Shown here piece after piece: positions 50,862 through 60,062 of a DNA stretch of 64,000 bases (its first letter is position 1; every line of letters starts with the position of its first letter). The stretch lies in contig NZ_CP011771.1 in the NCBI RefSeq assembly GCF_001028705.1, positions 1-64,000 on the forward strand, written 5' to 3'. The notes beneath the pieces are model-generated. The model had not been told where the DNA came from. It did not search any database and saw nothing but the letters and a program-made list of their open reading frames with translations. Both the position numbers and the translations under genes were made by a program. This stretch comes from Croceicoccus naphthovorans (GTDB lineage: Bacteria; Pseudomonadota; Alphaproteobacteria; Sphingomonadales; Sphingomonadaceae).

Positions 50862-52292
50862 CACTACTTTGGCAGAAATGTGATTTTTGGGATTCCCAAG
50901 GTGGGAAATCACTGATTCATAGGGAGCCAGCTTTTCTGGAGGCTGGCGATGGAAGCAGATTGGCGGAGCGAGCTGGAGGTATGGCTTGCGCCGTTTGCCA
51001 CAGCGTTACGGAACAAGACGCGCCGTCGGATGTGTCCGGCTTACATTGCGGGGCTGATCGGCCCTGGGGATCGCAAGAGTGTTCAGCCCATAGCGGCACG
51101 AGACGACGAGGTCAGCTACGACCGGCTTCACCACTTCGTTAGCCGCGGCGTCTGGGACGAAGCTCCGCTGGAGGCGGCTCTGCTTGCTGAGGCCGACCGG
51201 CAGGTTGGGGGCGATAATGCCTGGCTGATCATCGACGATACGGCTTTGCCCAAGAAGGGTCGGCACTCGGTTGGCGTGGCGCCGCAGTATGCCTCGGCGC
51301 TCGGCAAGAACGCCAACTGCCAGACGCTGGTGTCGGTGACGCTGGCATCGCGTGAGGTACCTGTGATGGTGGGCTTGCGTCTGTTCCTGCCGGAGAGCTG
51401 GACGAGTGATGCGGCCCGCCTGGATCGCGCCGGGGTGCCTGCAGAACTGCGACGCTACCGGACCAAGCCGGAAATCGCGCTCGCTGAGATCGATAGGGTC
51501 CATGCCGCCGGTGTTCGCTTCGGCTGTGTCCTTGCCGATGCCGGATACGGTCTCTCTGCTCCCTTCCGGCAGGGCCTGAGCGAGCGGGGCCTCACGTGGG
51601 CTGTTGGCATCCCGTTCAAACAGAAGGTCTACCCCGCCGATGTCAGCATGGTCTTTCCCGTCGCCACTCAGGGGCGCCCGAGAAAGAACGCGATACCCGA
51701 CATAACTTCGATCTCGGCGCAGACGATGCTTGAGACGGTACCGTGGCGCAAGGTCAGTTGGCGGCGCGGCACCAAAGGAAAACTCTCGGCCCGCTTCGCC
51801 GCTGTTCGGGTGCGTGTCGCAGACGGGCCACCGCAGCGTATCCACGATATGGGCGCCCAGCATCTGCCAGGCGAGGAAGTCTGGCTCGTGGGCGAACATC
51901 GCTCTACCGGCGAGCGCAAGTACTACCTCTCAAACTTGCCCGCCAACACGCCGATCAAGCAACTGGCCGGCGCGATCAAGGCGCGCTGGGTCTGCGAACA
52001 GGCACATCAGCAACTCAAGGAAGAACTCGGCCTGGACCACTTCGAGGGGCGTTCATGGAAAGGCCTGCATCGACACGCACTGATGTCCATGATCGCTCTC
52101 GCCTTCCTTCAGTCACTGCGGCTCAAGTTGGCCAAAGGGGGGAAAAAGAATCTCGGGCCCACCGCCGAAACCGAGCCTGCCGGCAATCAGGCAAGCCATC
52201 ATTGACCGTCTCACCAGACCGCCGGACAAACCATGCCCGCACTGCGGCTGTCGACCCAGCGACCCTCCAAACCAAAATGTGCCAAAGTAGTG
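50862..52292 (+). mobile_element. IS701-family insertion sequence
   Basis: Inverted ends are CACTACTTTGGCA (50862-50874) and TGCCAAAGTAGTG (52280-52292). Both are flanked by CTAG (50858-50861 and 52293-52296), a YTAR target duplication as expected for IS701. The element is 1431 bp with one transposase. It lies in the promoter gap between an SDR gene and the desaturase. Confidence 0.85.
50949..52205 (+). CDS. IS701-family transposase
   Basis: ATG 50949 starts MEADWRSELEVWLAPFATAL; 418 residues. The DDE_5-type domain includes YDRLHHFVSRGVWDEAPLEA, NAWLIIDDTALPKKGRHSVG with the first catalytic Asp, GVRFGCVLADAGYGLSAPFR with the second, and RWVCEQAHQQLKEELGLDHF with the Glu of the Y-(2)-R-(3)-E-(6)-K-like region. 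Intact, so the element may still move. Confidence 0.92.
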   Translation: MEADWRSELEVWLAPFATALRNKTRRRMCPAYIAGLIGPGDRKSVQPIAARDDEVSYDRLHHFVSRGVWDEAPLEAALLAEADRQVGGDNAWLIIDDTALPKKGRHSVGVAPQYASALGKNANCQTLVSVTLASREVPVMVGLRLFLPESWTSDAARLDRAGVPAELRRYRTKPEIALAEIDRVHAAGVRFGCVLADAGYGLSAPFRQGLSERGLTWAVGIPFKQKVYPADVSMVFPVATQGRPRKNAIPDITSISAQTMLETVPWRKVSWRRGTKGKLSARFAAVRVRVADGPPQRIHDMGAQHLPGEEVWLVGEHRSTGERKYYLSNLPANTPIKQLAGAIKARWVCEQAHQQLKEELGLDHFEGRSWKGLHRHALMSMIALAFLQSLRLKLAKGGKKNLGPTAETEPAGNQASHH

Positions 52293-52295
52293 CTA

Positions 52296-53467
52296 GTCAT
52301 CTGAATCTAAAGTTCGCCGCATAATGTACGTTCTGCGGTTTGGCAGAAGCGCTTGACGGAGGCGAGGATCTCGTCGGCCGACTTGGTCCACCGGTATGGC
52401 TTCGGGTTCTCATTGTGGCGTTCAATGAAGGTGCGGATGTCCTGCTCCAGCTCGCTGGTGGAGGTATGGACACCGCGCTTCAACTGCTTGCGGGTGAGCT
52501 CTGCAAACCAACGTTCGACCTGGTTGATCCAGGATGCCGAGGTCGGCGTGAAATGGACGTGGTAATGCGGCCGACGAGCGAGCCATGTCCGAACCAGCGC
52601 GGTTTTGTGGGTGGCGTAATTGTCCATGATGATGTGGACATCGAGGTCGGGCGGCACCTGCGCGTCGATCTGCTTGAGAAAGTCGAGAAACTCGGCGGCG
52701 CGGTGCCGCTTGTAGCATTTCCCGATGACAAAGCCCGAGGCGATATCAAGCGCGGCGAAGAGTGAGGTCGTGCCATGGCGGACGTAGCTGTGCGTGCGAC
52801 GCTCGGGCATGCCGGGCATCATCGGCAGGACCGGCTGCTCGCGATCGAGTGCTTGGATCTGGCTCTTCTCGTCCACGCTGAGCACCAATGCGCGGTTGGG
52901 CGGCGACAGATATAGGCCAACGATATCACGGACCTTGTCGACGAACAGCGGATCGCTGGACAGCTTGAACGTCTCCGAGCGATGCGGCTGCAATCCAAAG
53001 GCCGCCCAGATTCGGCGGATCGTGGTATGTGAAAAGCCGGTCGCGCCTGCCATCGAACGGATTGACCAGTGGGTCGCGTCATCTGGCTTCGAGCGCAGTG
53101 TCCGCTCGATCACGGCTGCCACCTGATCATCCGCGATCGTCCGGGGTCTGCCTGGTCGAGCTTCGTCCAGCAGCCCCTCGATACGATCCTTGAGAAAGCG
53201 CCTGCGCCACTTGCCGACTGTGTGCTCGTGCACGCCCAACTCAGCCGCCACGACCTTGCTCTGGATGCCGTCTGCACATCGTAAGATGATCCGGCATCGT
53301 TCCGACATCGAACGGGACACTCGCCGTCGGCGCACCTGCCGCTCCAGATATTCCCGTTCCTCCGCTTCCAGAACCACTGGTTTCGTCGGTCTGCCGATAG
53401 CGTTGGCCATACTGCGCTCCTCTCGCGCAGGCAGCATACAATGAAGCTTATTTCAGTTCCAGATGAC
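52296..53467 (-). mobile_element. IS630-family insertion sequence nested in the IS701 target duplication
   Basis: The ends are GTCATCTGAATC (from 52296) and its imperfect inverse GTTCCAGATGAC (to 53467). TA lies on each side (52294-52295 and 53468-53469), the typical IS630 target. The left TA belongs to the CTAG duplication of the IS701 element, and the right side completes TAG, so the IS630 copy landed inside that duplication. One transposase gene. 1172 bp. Confidence 0.85.
52307..53410 (-). CDS. IS630-family transposase
   Basis: ATG 53410 starts MANAIGRPTKPVVLEAEERE; 367 residues. The N-terminal helix-turn-helix parts are SKVVAAELGVHEHTVGKWRR and THWSIRSMAGATGFSHTTIR. The DDE domain has ALVLSVDEKSQIQALDREQP with the first Asp, LDVHIIMDNYATHKTALVRT with the second, and FTPTSASWINQVERWFAELT with the Glu/Asp, the classic IS630 arrangement. 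Intact. Confidence 0.93.
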   Translation of the reverse strand: MANAIGRPTKPVVLEAEEREYLERQVRRRRVSRSMSERCRIILRCADGIQSKVVAAELGVHEHTVGKWRRRFLKDRIEGLLDEARPGRPRTIADDQVAAVIERTLRSKPDDATHWSIRSMAGATGFSHTTIRRIWAAFGLQPHRSETFKLSSDPLFVDKVRDIVGLYLSPPNRALVLSVDEKSQIQALDREQPVLPMMPGMPERRTHSYVRHGTTSLFAALDIASGFVIGKCYKRHRAAEFLDFLKQIDAQVPPDLDVHIIMDNYATHKTALVRTWLARRPHYHVHFTPTSASWINQVERWFAELTRKQLKRGVHTSTSELEQDIRTFIERHNENPKPYRWTKSADEILASVKRFCQTAERTLCGEL

Positions 53468-53568
53468 TAGAAACCGGCCTGATACGTCAAGGCCGTGTGC
53501 GGGGAGCCAGAGGTCGGCTGCTAAGGCGGCAACCCTGGGGCGGACAGACCTGCGGAGAGGGGTTGCCA

Positions 53569-54492
53569 GTGGCTACGAGCGTTTTTCCGACGAGCAAAGA
53601 CGAATATTTCGAGCAATTGCGGCAGCCGCCGTTGCTCGCATGGCCAACGGCGATCCTGTTTGTCGTGTCGATGCTGGGGATCGGCACCGTCTGGTACCTG
53701 GCGTTGACAGAGCAAATTGCGCTTGGGCAAGGCGCAATCGCCAACGGACTGCTTACTTACCTGCTGTTCAGCGTCATTCACGATGCGTCGCATTGTTCGC
53801 TGTCGCGCGTCGGCTGGCTGAACGAATCGATTGGGGCGATCGGCCTGTTCTTTCTCTTTCCCTATGCGCCGATGGTGCTGTTGCGGTGGGTTCACAACAA
53901 GCATCACAGTTTTGCCAATGGCCCGATTGACCCGGATCTGTTCGAACACGAATCGCCGTGGTGGCAGGTGCCATTCCGCTGGACGTTCTTCGATGGCGCC
54001 TACATCTATTACTTCGTCAAATACGGGCAGTCCGTGCGCAAGCGGCACGGAATGCAGCTGGTCGTCTTTTACTCCTTCCTGGTGACGCTGTTCGCCGGAG
54101 CGCTCTATCTCGGCTACGGGCTGGAGCTGTTCATGCTGTGGTTTATCCCATCGCGGATCTCTCTGTTTATGATCGCGATCGTGTTCGTCATTCTGCCGCA
54201 TTATCCCGCCGTGGTGGCCCAAGACGAAGATCCTTATATGGCGACGACCATGCGGTTCGGGTTCGAATGGCTGCTGACCCCGCTGCTGGTCTATCAGAAC
54301 TATCACCTGATCCATCACCTCTATCCGGAGATACCCTTCTACCGGATGCACAAGGCCTATCACCTGCGCTACGATGAGATCAACGCGCAGGACATTCCGC
54401 GGCAGACTGCTTTTGGGCTGGCACCGGAAAATATCGAATCGCACCGGGCTTTCCGGCGGATGAAGGATGCGATGGCGGTTCCTGCCGAATAA
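53569..54492 (+). CDS. Membrane fatty-acid desaturase / hydroxylase family protein
   Basis: GTG 53569 follows GGAGAGGGG; 307 residues. Three histidine boxes are visible: FSVIHDASHCSLSR, LRWVHNKHHSFANG and YHLIHHLYPEIPFYRMHKAY, which bind the di-iron centre. Hydrophobic segments (WPTAILFVVSMLGIGTVWYL, IGAIGLFFLFPYAPMVLL, ISLFMIAIVFVIL) fit a four-helix membrane enzyme. It could desaturate or hydroxylate a lipid or hydrocarbon substrate. Its own promoter has probably been displaced by the IS pair just upstream. Confidence 0.88.
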   Translation: MATSVFPTSKDEYFEQLRQPPLLAWPTAILFVVSMLGIGTVWYLALTEQIALGQGAIANGLLTYLLFSVIHDASHCSLSRVGWLNESIGAIGLFFLFPYAPMVLLRWVHNKHHSFANGPIDPDLFEHESPWWQVPFRWTFFDGAYIYYFVKYGQSVRKRHGMQLVVFYSFLVTLFAGALYLGYGLELFMLWFIPSRISLFMIAIVFVILPHYPAVVAQDEDPYMATTMRFGFEWLLTPLLVYQNYHLIHHLYPEIPFYRMHKAYHLRYDEINAQDIPRQTAFGLAPENIESHRAFRRMKDAMAVPAE

Positions 54493-54578
54493 AGCATCAG
54501 CTGGCCATTTACATTTCTGCGAAACAGCGGACGCCAACCTTCCTGTTGGGGGGCACGGGTGCAGTCTACGGTTTGGCC

Positions 54579-56111
54579 TCAGTGCCCAATCGAAACGCCG
54601 CCGTGGCGCTTTGGACGGGGCGCTAGCCAGATCAATGCCGCAGCGAAGGACAGGATTGTCGAGGTCGTCCAGAAGACATGGAGCACGGACAGTGTCGTCG
54701 CTTCAAGCTCGGCCATGTTGTTGAGCATCTGCAAGGCTGCTTCAGGCGAGAAACCGAGACCAGCGATCGAACTGCCAGCGGCTCCCGGTTCTAGTGCGCT
54801 GACGATATCGTTGCGCGCCGCGCGCTGGGTGTCGCCCCAATAGGTCAGTGAAACCGAAGTGGCGAATGCCGTCGCAATGGTGCGCATGAAACTCTGCAAG
54901 CCGGCGGCGGATGCGACTTCGTGCTCTTCGACGGTATTCAACGTCAGGTTGATGATCGGCAGCATGAAGAATGTCATGCCGAGCCCCGAAACGAACTGGG
55001 GCAAGCTCAGGGTCCAGAAATCGCTGTCGCTGGTCCAGAAGACCCGCATAAGCCCCACAGTCGATATCCAGAATATGCCTATCGAAACCAGCAAGCGGGG
55101 ATCGAGCCGCGGCATCAGCATCACCACAAGAGGTGCTGTCAGAAGTCCGGCGATGGCGGTAAATGACGACGAATAGCCGGCTTGAGTCGCGGTGTAGCCC
55201 AACCAGGCCTGTTGCCACTGCGGGATAATCACAAAGCCCGCGAAATAGGCGCCAAAACTGATCGCGAGGACTACGAGGCTGACACTCAGCCCCCGATGCC
55301 GCAGAACCCGCAGATCGACGACCGGATGGTCTTCGGTGAGTTCCCAGACGACAAAAATCAGGAATGCGACAGCCGACGTTATCGCCAGCACGACGATCAG
55401 CGGGTCACCGAACCAGTCATGGTTGCGGCCAATATCGAGGATGACCTGCAAGCAGCCGACCCAGATCACCAGCAGCACAAGTCCAACATAATCGATTGGC
55501 AAGACGCGGCGTTCGGTTTCGATCGGGCGAAGGAGGACTGCCCCGCCGACGATGGCGAGCAATGCGACCGGCACGTTGATGAGGAATATCCAGTGCCAGG
55601 ACCAGTTATCGGTCAGCCACCCCCCGATGATCGGGCCGAGTGCGGGGCCAAGCAACAAGGTCATCGCCCACATGCCCACGGCAATATTCTGCTGCTCGGG
55701 CGGGAACACCCGCAGCAGCAGGGTTTGCGACATCGGCATCAGAAAGGCGCCGAAAATGCCCTGTCCGATGCGGCACATCACCAGCATTTCGATCGAGACC
55801 GAAAGCCCGCAGAGCATCGAGAAGAAGCCGAACCCCAACATGCTGAACAGGAAGGTGCGAACCGAGCCGAACCGGAACGCGATCCAGGCTGTCAGGGGGA
55901 CGCAGATCGCTTCGGCAATCGCATAGGAGGTGATAACCCACGCGCCTTGCTCGAGCGTGATGCCGAGGCTGCCTGCAATGTGCGGGATCGAGACATTGGC
56001 AATCGTCAGGTCGAGGATCACCATGAAGTTTGCAAAGGCCAGGGTCAGCCCCGCGACCAGTCGCAGCGAGGGCGGAATACCCGTCGAAGCGGTCGCGGAG
56101 CCGGTTGCCAT
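54579..56111 (-). CDS. emrB: MFS drug efflux transporter, DHA2 family (EmrB-like)
   Basis: The 510-residue protein has about 14 membrane segments (e.g. LTLAFANFMVILDLTIANVS, FLFSMLGFGFFSMLCGLSVS, WHWIFLINVPVALLAIVGGA and FFMLPIINLTLNTVEEHEVA). VILDLTIANVSIPHIAGSLG is the conserved D-x-T-I-x-N-V-A/S-x-P-x-I start of DHA2, and WVITSYAIAEAICVPLTAWI follows. Last gene of the five-gene operon; 2 bases after the HlyD gene. Confidence 0.92.
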   Translation of the reverse strand: MATGSATASTGIPPSLRLVAGLTLAFANFMVILDLTIANVSIPHIAGSLGITLEQGAWVITSYAIAEAICVPLTAWIAFRFGSVRTFLFSMLGFGFFSMLCGLSVSIEMLVMCRIGQGIFGAFLMPMSQTLLLRVFPPEQQNIAVGMWAMTLLLGPALGPIIGGWLTDNWSWHWIFLINVPVALLAIVGGAVLLRPIETERRVLPIDYVGLVLLVIWVGCLQVILDIGRNHDWFGDPLIVVLAITSAVAFLIFVVWELTEDHPVVDLRVLRHRGLSVSLVVLAISFGAYFAGFVIIPQWQQAWLGYTATQAGYSSSFTAIAGLLTAPLVVMLMPRLDPRLLVSIGIFWISTVGLMRVFWTSDSDFWTLSLPQFVSGLGMTFFMLPIINLTLNTVEEHEVASAAGLQSFMRTIATAFATSVSLTYWGDTQRAARNDIVSALEPGAAGSSIAGLGFSPEAALQMLNNMAELEATTLSVLHVFWTTSTILSFAAALIWLAPRPKRHGGVSIGH

Positions 56112-56113
56112 TG

Positions 56114-57259
56114 TCAGTCGCCCGACACGTCGATTTCGACTTCCATCGACAGGCCGACCCGCAGCGGGTGGCGCTTCAGCTCGGCAGGATCGAGTTCGAT
56201 CCGCACCGGCAGGCGCTGGACGACCTTGATCCAGTTGCCAGTCGCGTTCTGGGCGGGGATCACGGCCATCGACGCGCCGGTGCCGCCCGAAAAGCCGACC
56301 ACCTTGCCGCGATAGGTCACACTCGAGCCATAGAGGTCAGCCGTCAGCTCGGCAGGCATGCCGATCCGCACCCGCTGCAACTGGTTTTCCTTGAAATTGG
56401 CTTCGACATAGACCTTGGTCAGCGGGACAACCGCCATGACAATCTGACCCGGATTGAGCCGTTGCCCGATCTGGACTTGTAGCTTGCTGACGACACCGTC
56501 GATGGGCGCGCGGATTTCCGTGCGGTCGAGATCGAGCTGTGCCGCATCGCGCCGCGCCATCGCAGCGAGCACGGCGGGATCGGTGTTCTCGCTCAATCCG
56601 CTTACCAGCGCGGTGTTCGCGGCAAGCTGGCCTTGCGCCGCGCGCCGCGACGAACTGGCCTCATCGATGGCGCCGCGCGCTGCATCAAGTGCAGCGAGCG
56701 TGGTGGCAAAAGTCCTACGCGCTTGGGTGAGTTCCTCGCCTGAAACCGCCCCGCTTGCGGCGACGTTTTCCCGGCGTTGCAGGTCGATCCGGGCTTTGTC
56801 ATGCTCGGCCTGGGCCGTGCGATAGCGCGCCTGCACTTGGGTAAGGCCAGCGCCTGAGCTGTCCACCTGTGCCGCCAAAGCGGAGGTGTTGGCGACCGTC
56901 TGGCGGAACCGCCGACGCGCTGCGGCCAAATCTGCTTCCGCCTGCGCCAGCGCAATCTTTGCGTCGGCCTGATCGAGCCGGATAAGCACGTCCCCAGCCT
57001 TGACCTGCTGGGTGTCGCGCACAAGCACTTCGGTTGCCGACCCCGCAATCAGCGGCGTTACCTGCGCTGTCTGCGCGTTGACATAGGCATTGTCCGTGCT
57101 CACGAAATTTCGGGCGACCAGCACATACCACGCCCCCCAGGCAAGTCCGATCACGGCCAGCACAACGGCAAGGCGCACAAGCCATCGCTTCCGCGCCGCC
57201 TTGCGCGATTGGGTCAGCGCCGGATCGACGGCGGGGGTTTCGGGCGAAGTGTCGGTCAT
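56114..57259 (-). CDS. emrA: HlyD/EmrA-type membrane fusion protein
   Basis: The 381-residue protein has one N-terminal membrane helix (RLAVVLAVIGLAWGAWYVLV), the lipoyl half-motifs NAYVNAQTAQVTPLIAGSAT and DVLIRLDQADAKIALAQAEA, a long coiled coil (LAAARRRFRQTVANTSALAA) and EIRAPIDGVVSKLQVQIGQR. The C-terminus VYVEANFKENQLQRVRIGMP is typical of EmrA. It joins the MFS pump to the outer-membrane channel. Overlaps the upstream gene by 4 bases. Confidence 0.92.
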   Translation of the reverse strand: MTDTSPETPAVDPALTQSRKAARKRWLVRLAVVLAVIGLAWGAWYVLVARNFVSTDNAYVNAQTAQVTPLIAGSATEVLVRDTQQVKAGDVLIRLDQADAKIALAQAEADLAAARRRFRQTVANTSALAAQVDSSGAGLTQVQARYRTAQAEHDKARIDLQRRENVAASGAVSGEELTQARRTFATTLAALDAARGAIDEASSSRRAAQGQLAANTALVSGLSENTDPAVLAAMARRDAAQLDLDRTEIRAPIDGVVSKLQVQIGQRLNPGQIVMAVVPLTKVYVEANFKENQLQRVRIGMPAELTADLYGSSVTYRGKVVGFSGGTGASMAVIPAQNATGNWIKVVQRLPVRIELDPAELKRHPLRVGLSMEVEIDVSGD

Positions 57260-58707
57260 GGGTTGGTCGGTTCCGGTGAAGGTTGAGCGTCGGCAACAAA
57301 TCCACCGCCAAGCGCGCGGATCAGGGCAAGCGTTGCGCCGCGCTCGAAGGTTTCCAGCCCGATCACGGCGAGCCGCAGTTCGTGAACACTCTTTTCGCTG
57401 GCCAGCACATCCAGCCGGCTGGCCAATCCTGCCGTGTAGCGATTGCGCACCAACGCCAGCGCATCTTCGCTCGCGTTCAGGGCAGAACGGGCTGCCGCAA
57501 GCCGCTTATCCGCCGACTCGCGCTGCGTCACCGCGTCGGCGACTTGCTGGAACGCGGAAATGACCGTCTGGTTGTAGCTCGCAACAGCCTCATCATAGTC
57601 GGCACCGGCGCGGCCATATTGCGCCCGAAGCGCGCCGCCCTGAAAGATCGGCAGGCTGATCGCCGGGCCGACCGCCCCGAACTGAGACCGGGAATCGATC
57701 AGATTGCCAAAGCCAAGCGCCTGCAGCCCGATCAAGGCGCTCAGATTGACCGATGGAAAGAATCCGGCGCGCGCCACCTTGATGCGGCTCGCCGCCGCCT
57801 CGACCCGCTCGCGTGCCGCCACGATGTCCGGACGCCTGCCCAGCAGGTCTGTTTTCAGCCCGGGCGGAATGCTCAGAGGGGTTGATGGTGAAAGCGGCGG
57901 CCTGGTGACGGCAAGGCCCCGATCGGGCCCCGCCCCTAACAATGCGGCGAGCTGATTTCGGCGCAGGCCGATGCTTTCTTCGACCGCAGCAAAGTCCTGC
58001 TCGGCATCAGCCAGCTCTGCTTCGGCACGGCGCACATTTATCCGATTGTCGAGGCCGTTGCGCTCACGCTCGGCAACAAGGGCCAGCGTGGCGCGGCGAT
58101 TGGCCAGCACGGCGTCGGCATTGTCGCGTTCGCGGTAGTGCCTGCCGAGTTCCGCGTAGGCTGCCGTGATCGCCACCGAGAGCACGAGCCGCGCCTGGGC
58201 GGCATCGACCACCGCTGCGCGCGCGTCGGAAGTCGCGGCGGCATGGGCGGCGCGATTGCGGCCCCACAGGTCAAGGTCGAAACCGAATGATAGCGAGGCC
58301 TGGCCATAGTCTCGCCAGCTATCGGGGAGGAATTGCGCAGGAATGCCGGTGTTGCCGCTCTGGCGGCGCAATCCGCCTTCCGCGTTTGCCGTGACGGTCG
58401 GCAGCCGCGCCGCGCCCACACGCTGTGCCTCTGCTTCCGCGCGCCTAATTCTGGCCAGGGCAATCGCCACTTGCGGCGAGTTGGCGAGACCTTCCTCGAT
58501 CAGCAAAGTCAGCTGCGGATCGCCCGCAAGCCGCCACCACTGGTCTGGCAACCAACCTGTATCGCCGCGAGGAGCGAGCGTCTGCGTAGCTTCGATGGTC
58601 TCGGCAGTCAGAATGGCGGGCCTGTCCCCGCGTTCCGGGATTGATGCGCACGCCGACAGCGCAAGCGCCGCGCCAACAACCGGGAATAGCCTCAGGTCAG
58701 CTAACAT
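57256..58707 (-). CDS. NodT-family outer-membrane efflux lipoprotein
   Basis: The ATG at 58707 (MLADLRLFPVVGAALALSAC) gives a lipoprotein signal with LSAC. 483 residues with two outer-membrane-efflux repeats: SFGFDLDLWGRNRAAHAAAT and NLSALIGLQALGFGNLIDSR plus ISLPIFQGGALRAQYGRAGA. RNQLAALLGAGPDRGL is the conserved N-Q/R-L-x-x-L-x-G segment. It forms the outer-membrane exit of the tripartite pump. The first 11 bases overlap the thioesterase stop. Confidence 0.92.
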   Translation of the reverse strand: MLADLRLFPVVGAALALSACASIPERGDRPAILTAETIEATQTLAPRGDTGWLPDQWWRLAGDPQLTLLIEEGLANSPQVAIALARIRRAEAEAQRVGAARLPTVTANAEGGLRRQSGNTGIPAQFLPDSWRDYGQASLSFGFDLDLWGRNRAAHAAATSDARAAVVDAAQARLVLSVAITAAYAELGRHYRERDNADAVLANRRATLALVAERERNGLDNRINVRRAEAELADAEQDFAAVEESIGLRRNQLAALLGAGPDRGLAVTRPPLSPSTPLSIPPGLKTDLLGRRPDIVAARERVEAAASRIKVARAGFFPSVNLSALIGLQALGFGNLIDSRSQFGAVGPAISLPIFQGGALRAQYGRAGADYDEAVASYNQTVISAFQQVADAVTQRESADKRLAAARSALNASEDALALVRNRYTAGLASRLDVLASEKSVHELRLAVIGLETFERGATLALIRALGGGFVADAQPSPEPTNP

Positions 58708-59110
58708 AGGCCCCCCTGCCACTCGCGAGCAGTCGGTGCGCAGAATCCTCGATTCTGGTTTCCGCGACGCTCAACTGCTTGCCCAGTTTGACCACACTGC
58801 CAATCGCGCGCAGCGGCCCGGAGGTTGCAGGACGGTGAAAATCGACGCGGAGGTCGGCAGTCGCCCGGGCGGTGCCGCCCAACGCGTTGACGGTGTAAAG
58901 TCCGGTCAGGTCGATCAATGCCGACAAGATGCCGCCATGCGCCGACCCGATCATCGGGTTGGATACGATCTCGTCCCGCCACGGCGTTTCGAGGATCAGT
59001 TCCCGCTCGGTCAGATCGACAATATCGAGGCCGAGCCAGCGGTGAAACGGCGCGATGTGAAGCATGTTGCGCAGGTCGGCGAGTTCGGGCCGTTCGGTGC
59101 GGCTGGTCAT
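58697..59110 (-). CDS. PaaI-type hotdog-fold thioesterase
   Basis: The 137-residue protein has FHRWLGLDIVDLTERELILE and IVSNPMIGSAHGGILSALID, the N-P-x-x-G-x-x-H-G-G signature with the active-site region, then GTARATADLRVDFHRPATSG and RAIGSVVKLGKQLSVAETRI. These enzymes hydrolyse (aromatic) acyl-CoA esters. Located between the hydrolase and the efflux genes with 4- and 11-base overlaps, so its product should act in the same response. Confidence 0.88.
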   Translation of the reverse strand: MTSRTERPELADLRNMLHIAPFHRWLGLDIVDLTERELILETPWRDEIVSNPMIGSAHGGILSALIDLTGLYTVNALGGTARATADLRVDFHRPATSGPLRAIGSVVKLGKQLSVAETRIEDSAHRLLASGRGAYVS

Positions 59111-59988
59111 TTTGCATCGCTCATTGCATGCGTTTGCATCAGGAAGCCGGCAATCGCCGCGCCGAAAACATCGTTCTGGTCGCCGACCACCATGTGCGTG
59201 GCATCGGCAATGTCGCTGTAGGCGGCATGCGGGACCAGGTTGCGGAAATGCGCCACCGCTTCCGGCGAGACGAGATCGCTCGAACCGCCCCTGACCAGAT
59301 GCACCGGTAGCGAGAGGTTCATCGCGGCTGTGTTGAGTTCGCTCCGCCCGTGATCACCCAGATCGCCGTTCTGCGCGTGGCGACGCATCACTCCATCGAT
59401 AAAGGCTGGATCCCAGTGCCAGTAATAGCGCCCGTCGGGCTTTTGGCGCAGGTAATGGGCGAGACCCGCCGATGCCTTGCGGCTTGGGCGATGCGGCAAA
59501 TATTCGGAAATGATGCGCGCGGCTTCGTCCGGGGAGGCAAAGCCCTCGCGCGCATGGGCGGCCATGAAGCCGACAACCCGGGCAACGCCGGTTGCTTCCA
59601 TCTGCGGGGTAATATCAACCAGCGTCAGCGAGGCGAAGCTGCCGGGGGAAAGCTGCCCTTCGGCGACTAGTCCAGCAAGCCCCCCCAGCGACGCGCCGAT
59701 CAGCGCTGGCTTGCGATCCAGCTTGCCGGCGATGGCGACAAGGTCGCTGGCGAAGTCGGCAACGTCATAGGCTCCGTCGCTGGCCCAATCGCTATCGCCA
59801 TGTCCGCGCAGATCGATGGCGATGGCGCGGAAGCCATGACCGGCGAGCAGGGTCGAAATCTTCTTCCAGGCCCGCCGGGTCTGCCCGCCGCCATGCGCAA
59901 GAATGACCGGCATTCCCGTAGCGGGGCCTTCAGCGTCGGCTGCAATCCGGTGTCCGGCACGGCCAACGAGTGTCAGGTTCGAAGTCAT
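59107..59988 (-). CDS. Alpha/beta hydrolase, first gene of the MarR-linked operon
   Basis: 293 residues. The oxyanion region is PVILAHGGGQTRRAWKKIST, the strand-turn AIAIDLRGHGDSDWASDGAY follows, and the nucleophile elbow is KPALIGASLGGLAGLVAEGQ (G-x-S-x-G-G). The acid is near LVRGGSSDLVSPEAVAHFRN and the His near YSDIADATHMVVGDQ. Starts 10 bases from a perfect MarR-type palindrome, so it probably is the first gene under that control. Confidence 0.9.
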   Translation of the reverse strand: MTSNLTLVGRAGHRIAADAEGPATGMPVILAHGGGQTRRAWKKISTLLAGHGFRAIAIDLRGHGDSDWASDGAYDVADFASDLVAIAGKLDRKPALIGASLGGLAGLVAEGQLSPGSFASLTLVDITPQMEATGVARVVGFMAAHAREGFASPDEAARIISEYLPHRPSRKASAGLAHYLRQKPDGRYYWHWDPAFIDGVMRRHAQNGDLGDHGRSELNTAAMNLSLPVHLVRGGSSDLVSPEAVAHFRNLVPHAAYSDIADATHMVVGDQNDVFGAAIAGFLMQTHAMSDAK

Positions 59989-59997
59989 GCTCGCCTC

Positions 59998-60021
59998 TTA
60001 CTGTAAAATAACTTACAGTAA
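59998..60021. promoter_or_regulatory. MarR-type operator
   Basis: TTACTGTAA (59998-60006) and TTACAGTAA (60013-60021) are perfect inverted repeats with a 6-base centre, in the 74-base gap between the divergent hydrolase operon and marR. AT-rich 24-bp palindromes like this are typical binding sites of MarR dimers. Confidence 0.8.
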
Positions 60022-60062
60022 AGCCTTTTCCTTCACAGGCAAATGTGTTAGTGGCCATTTCC

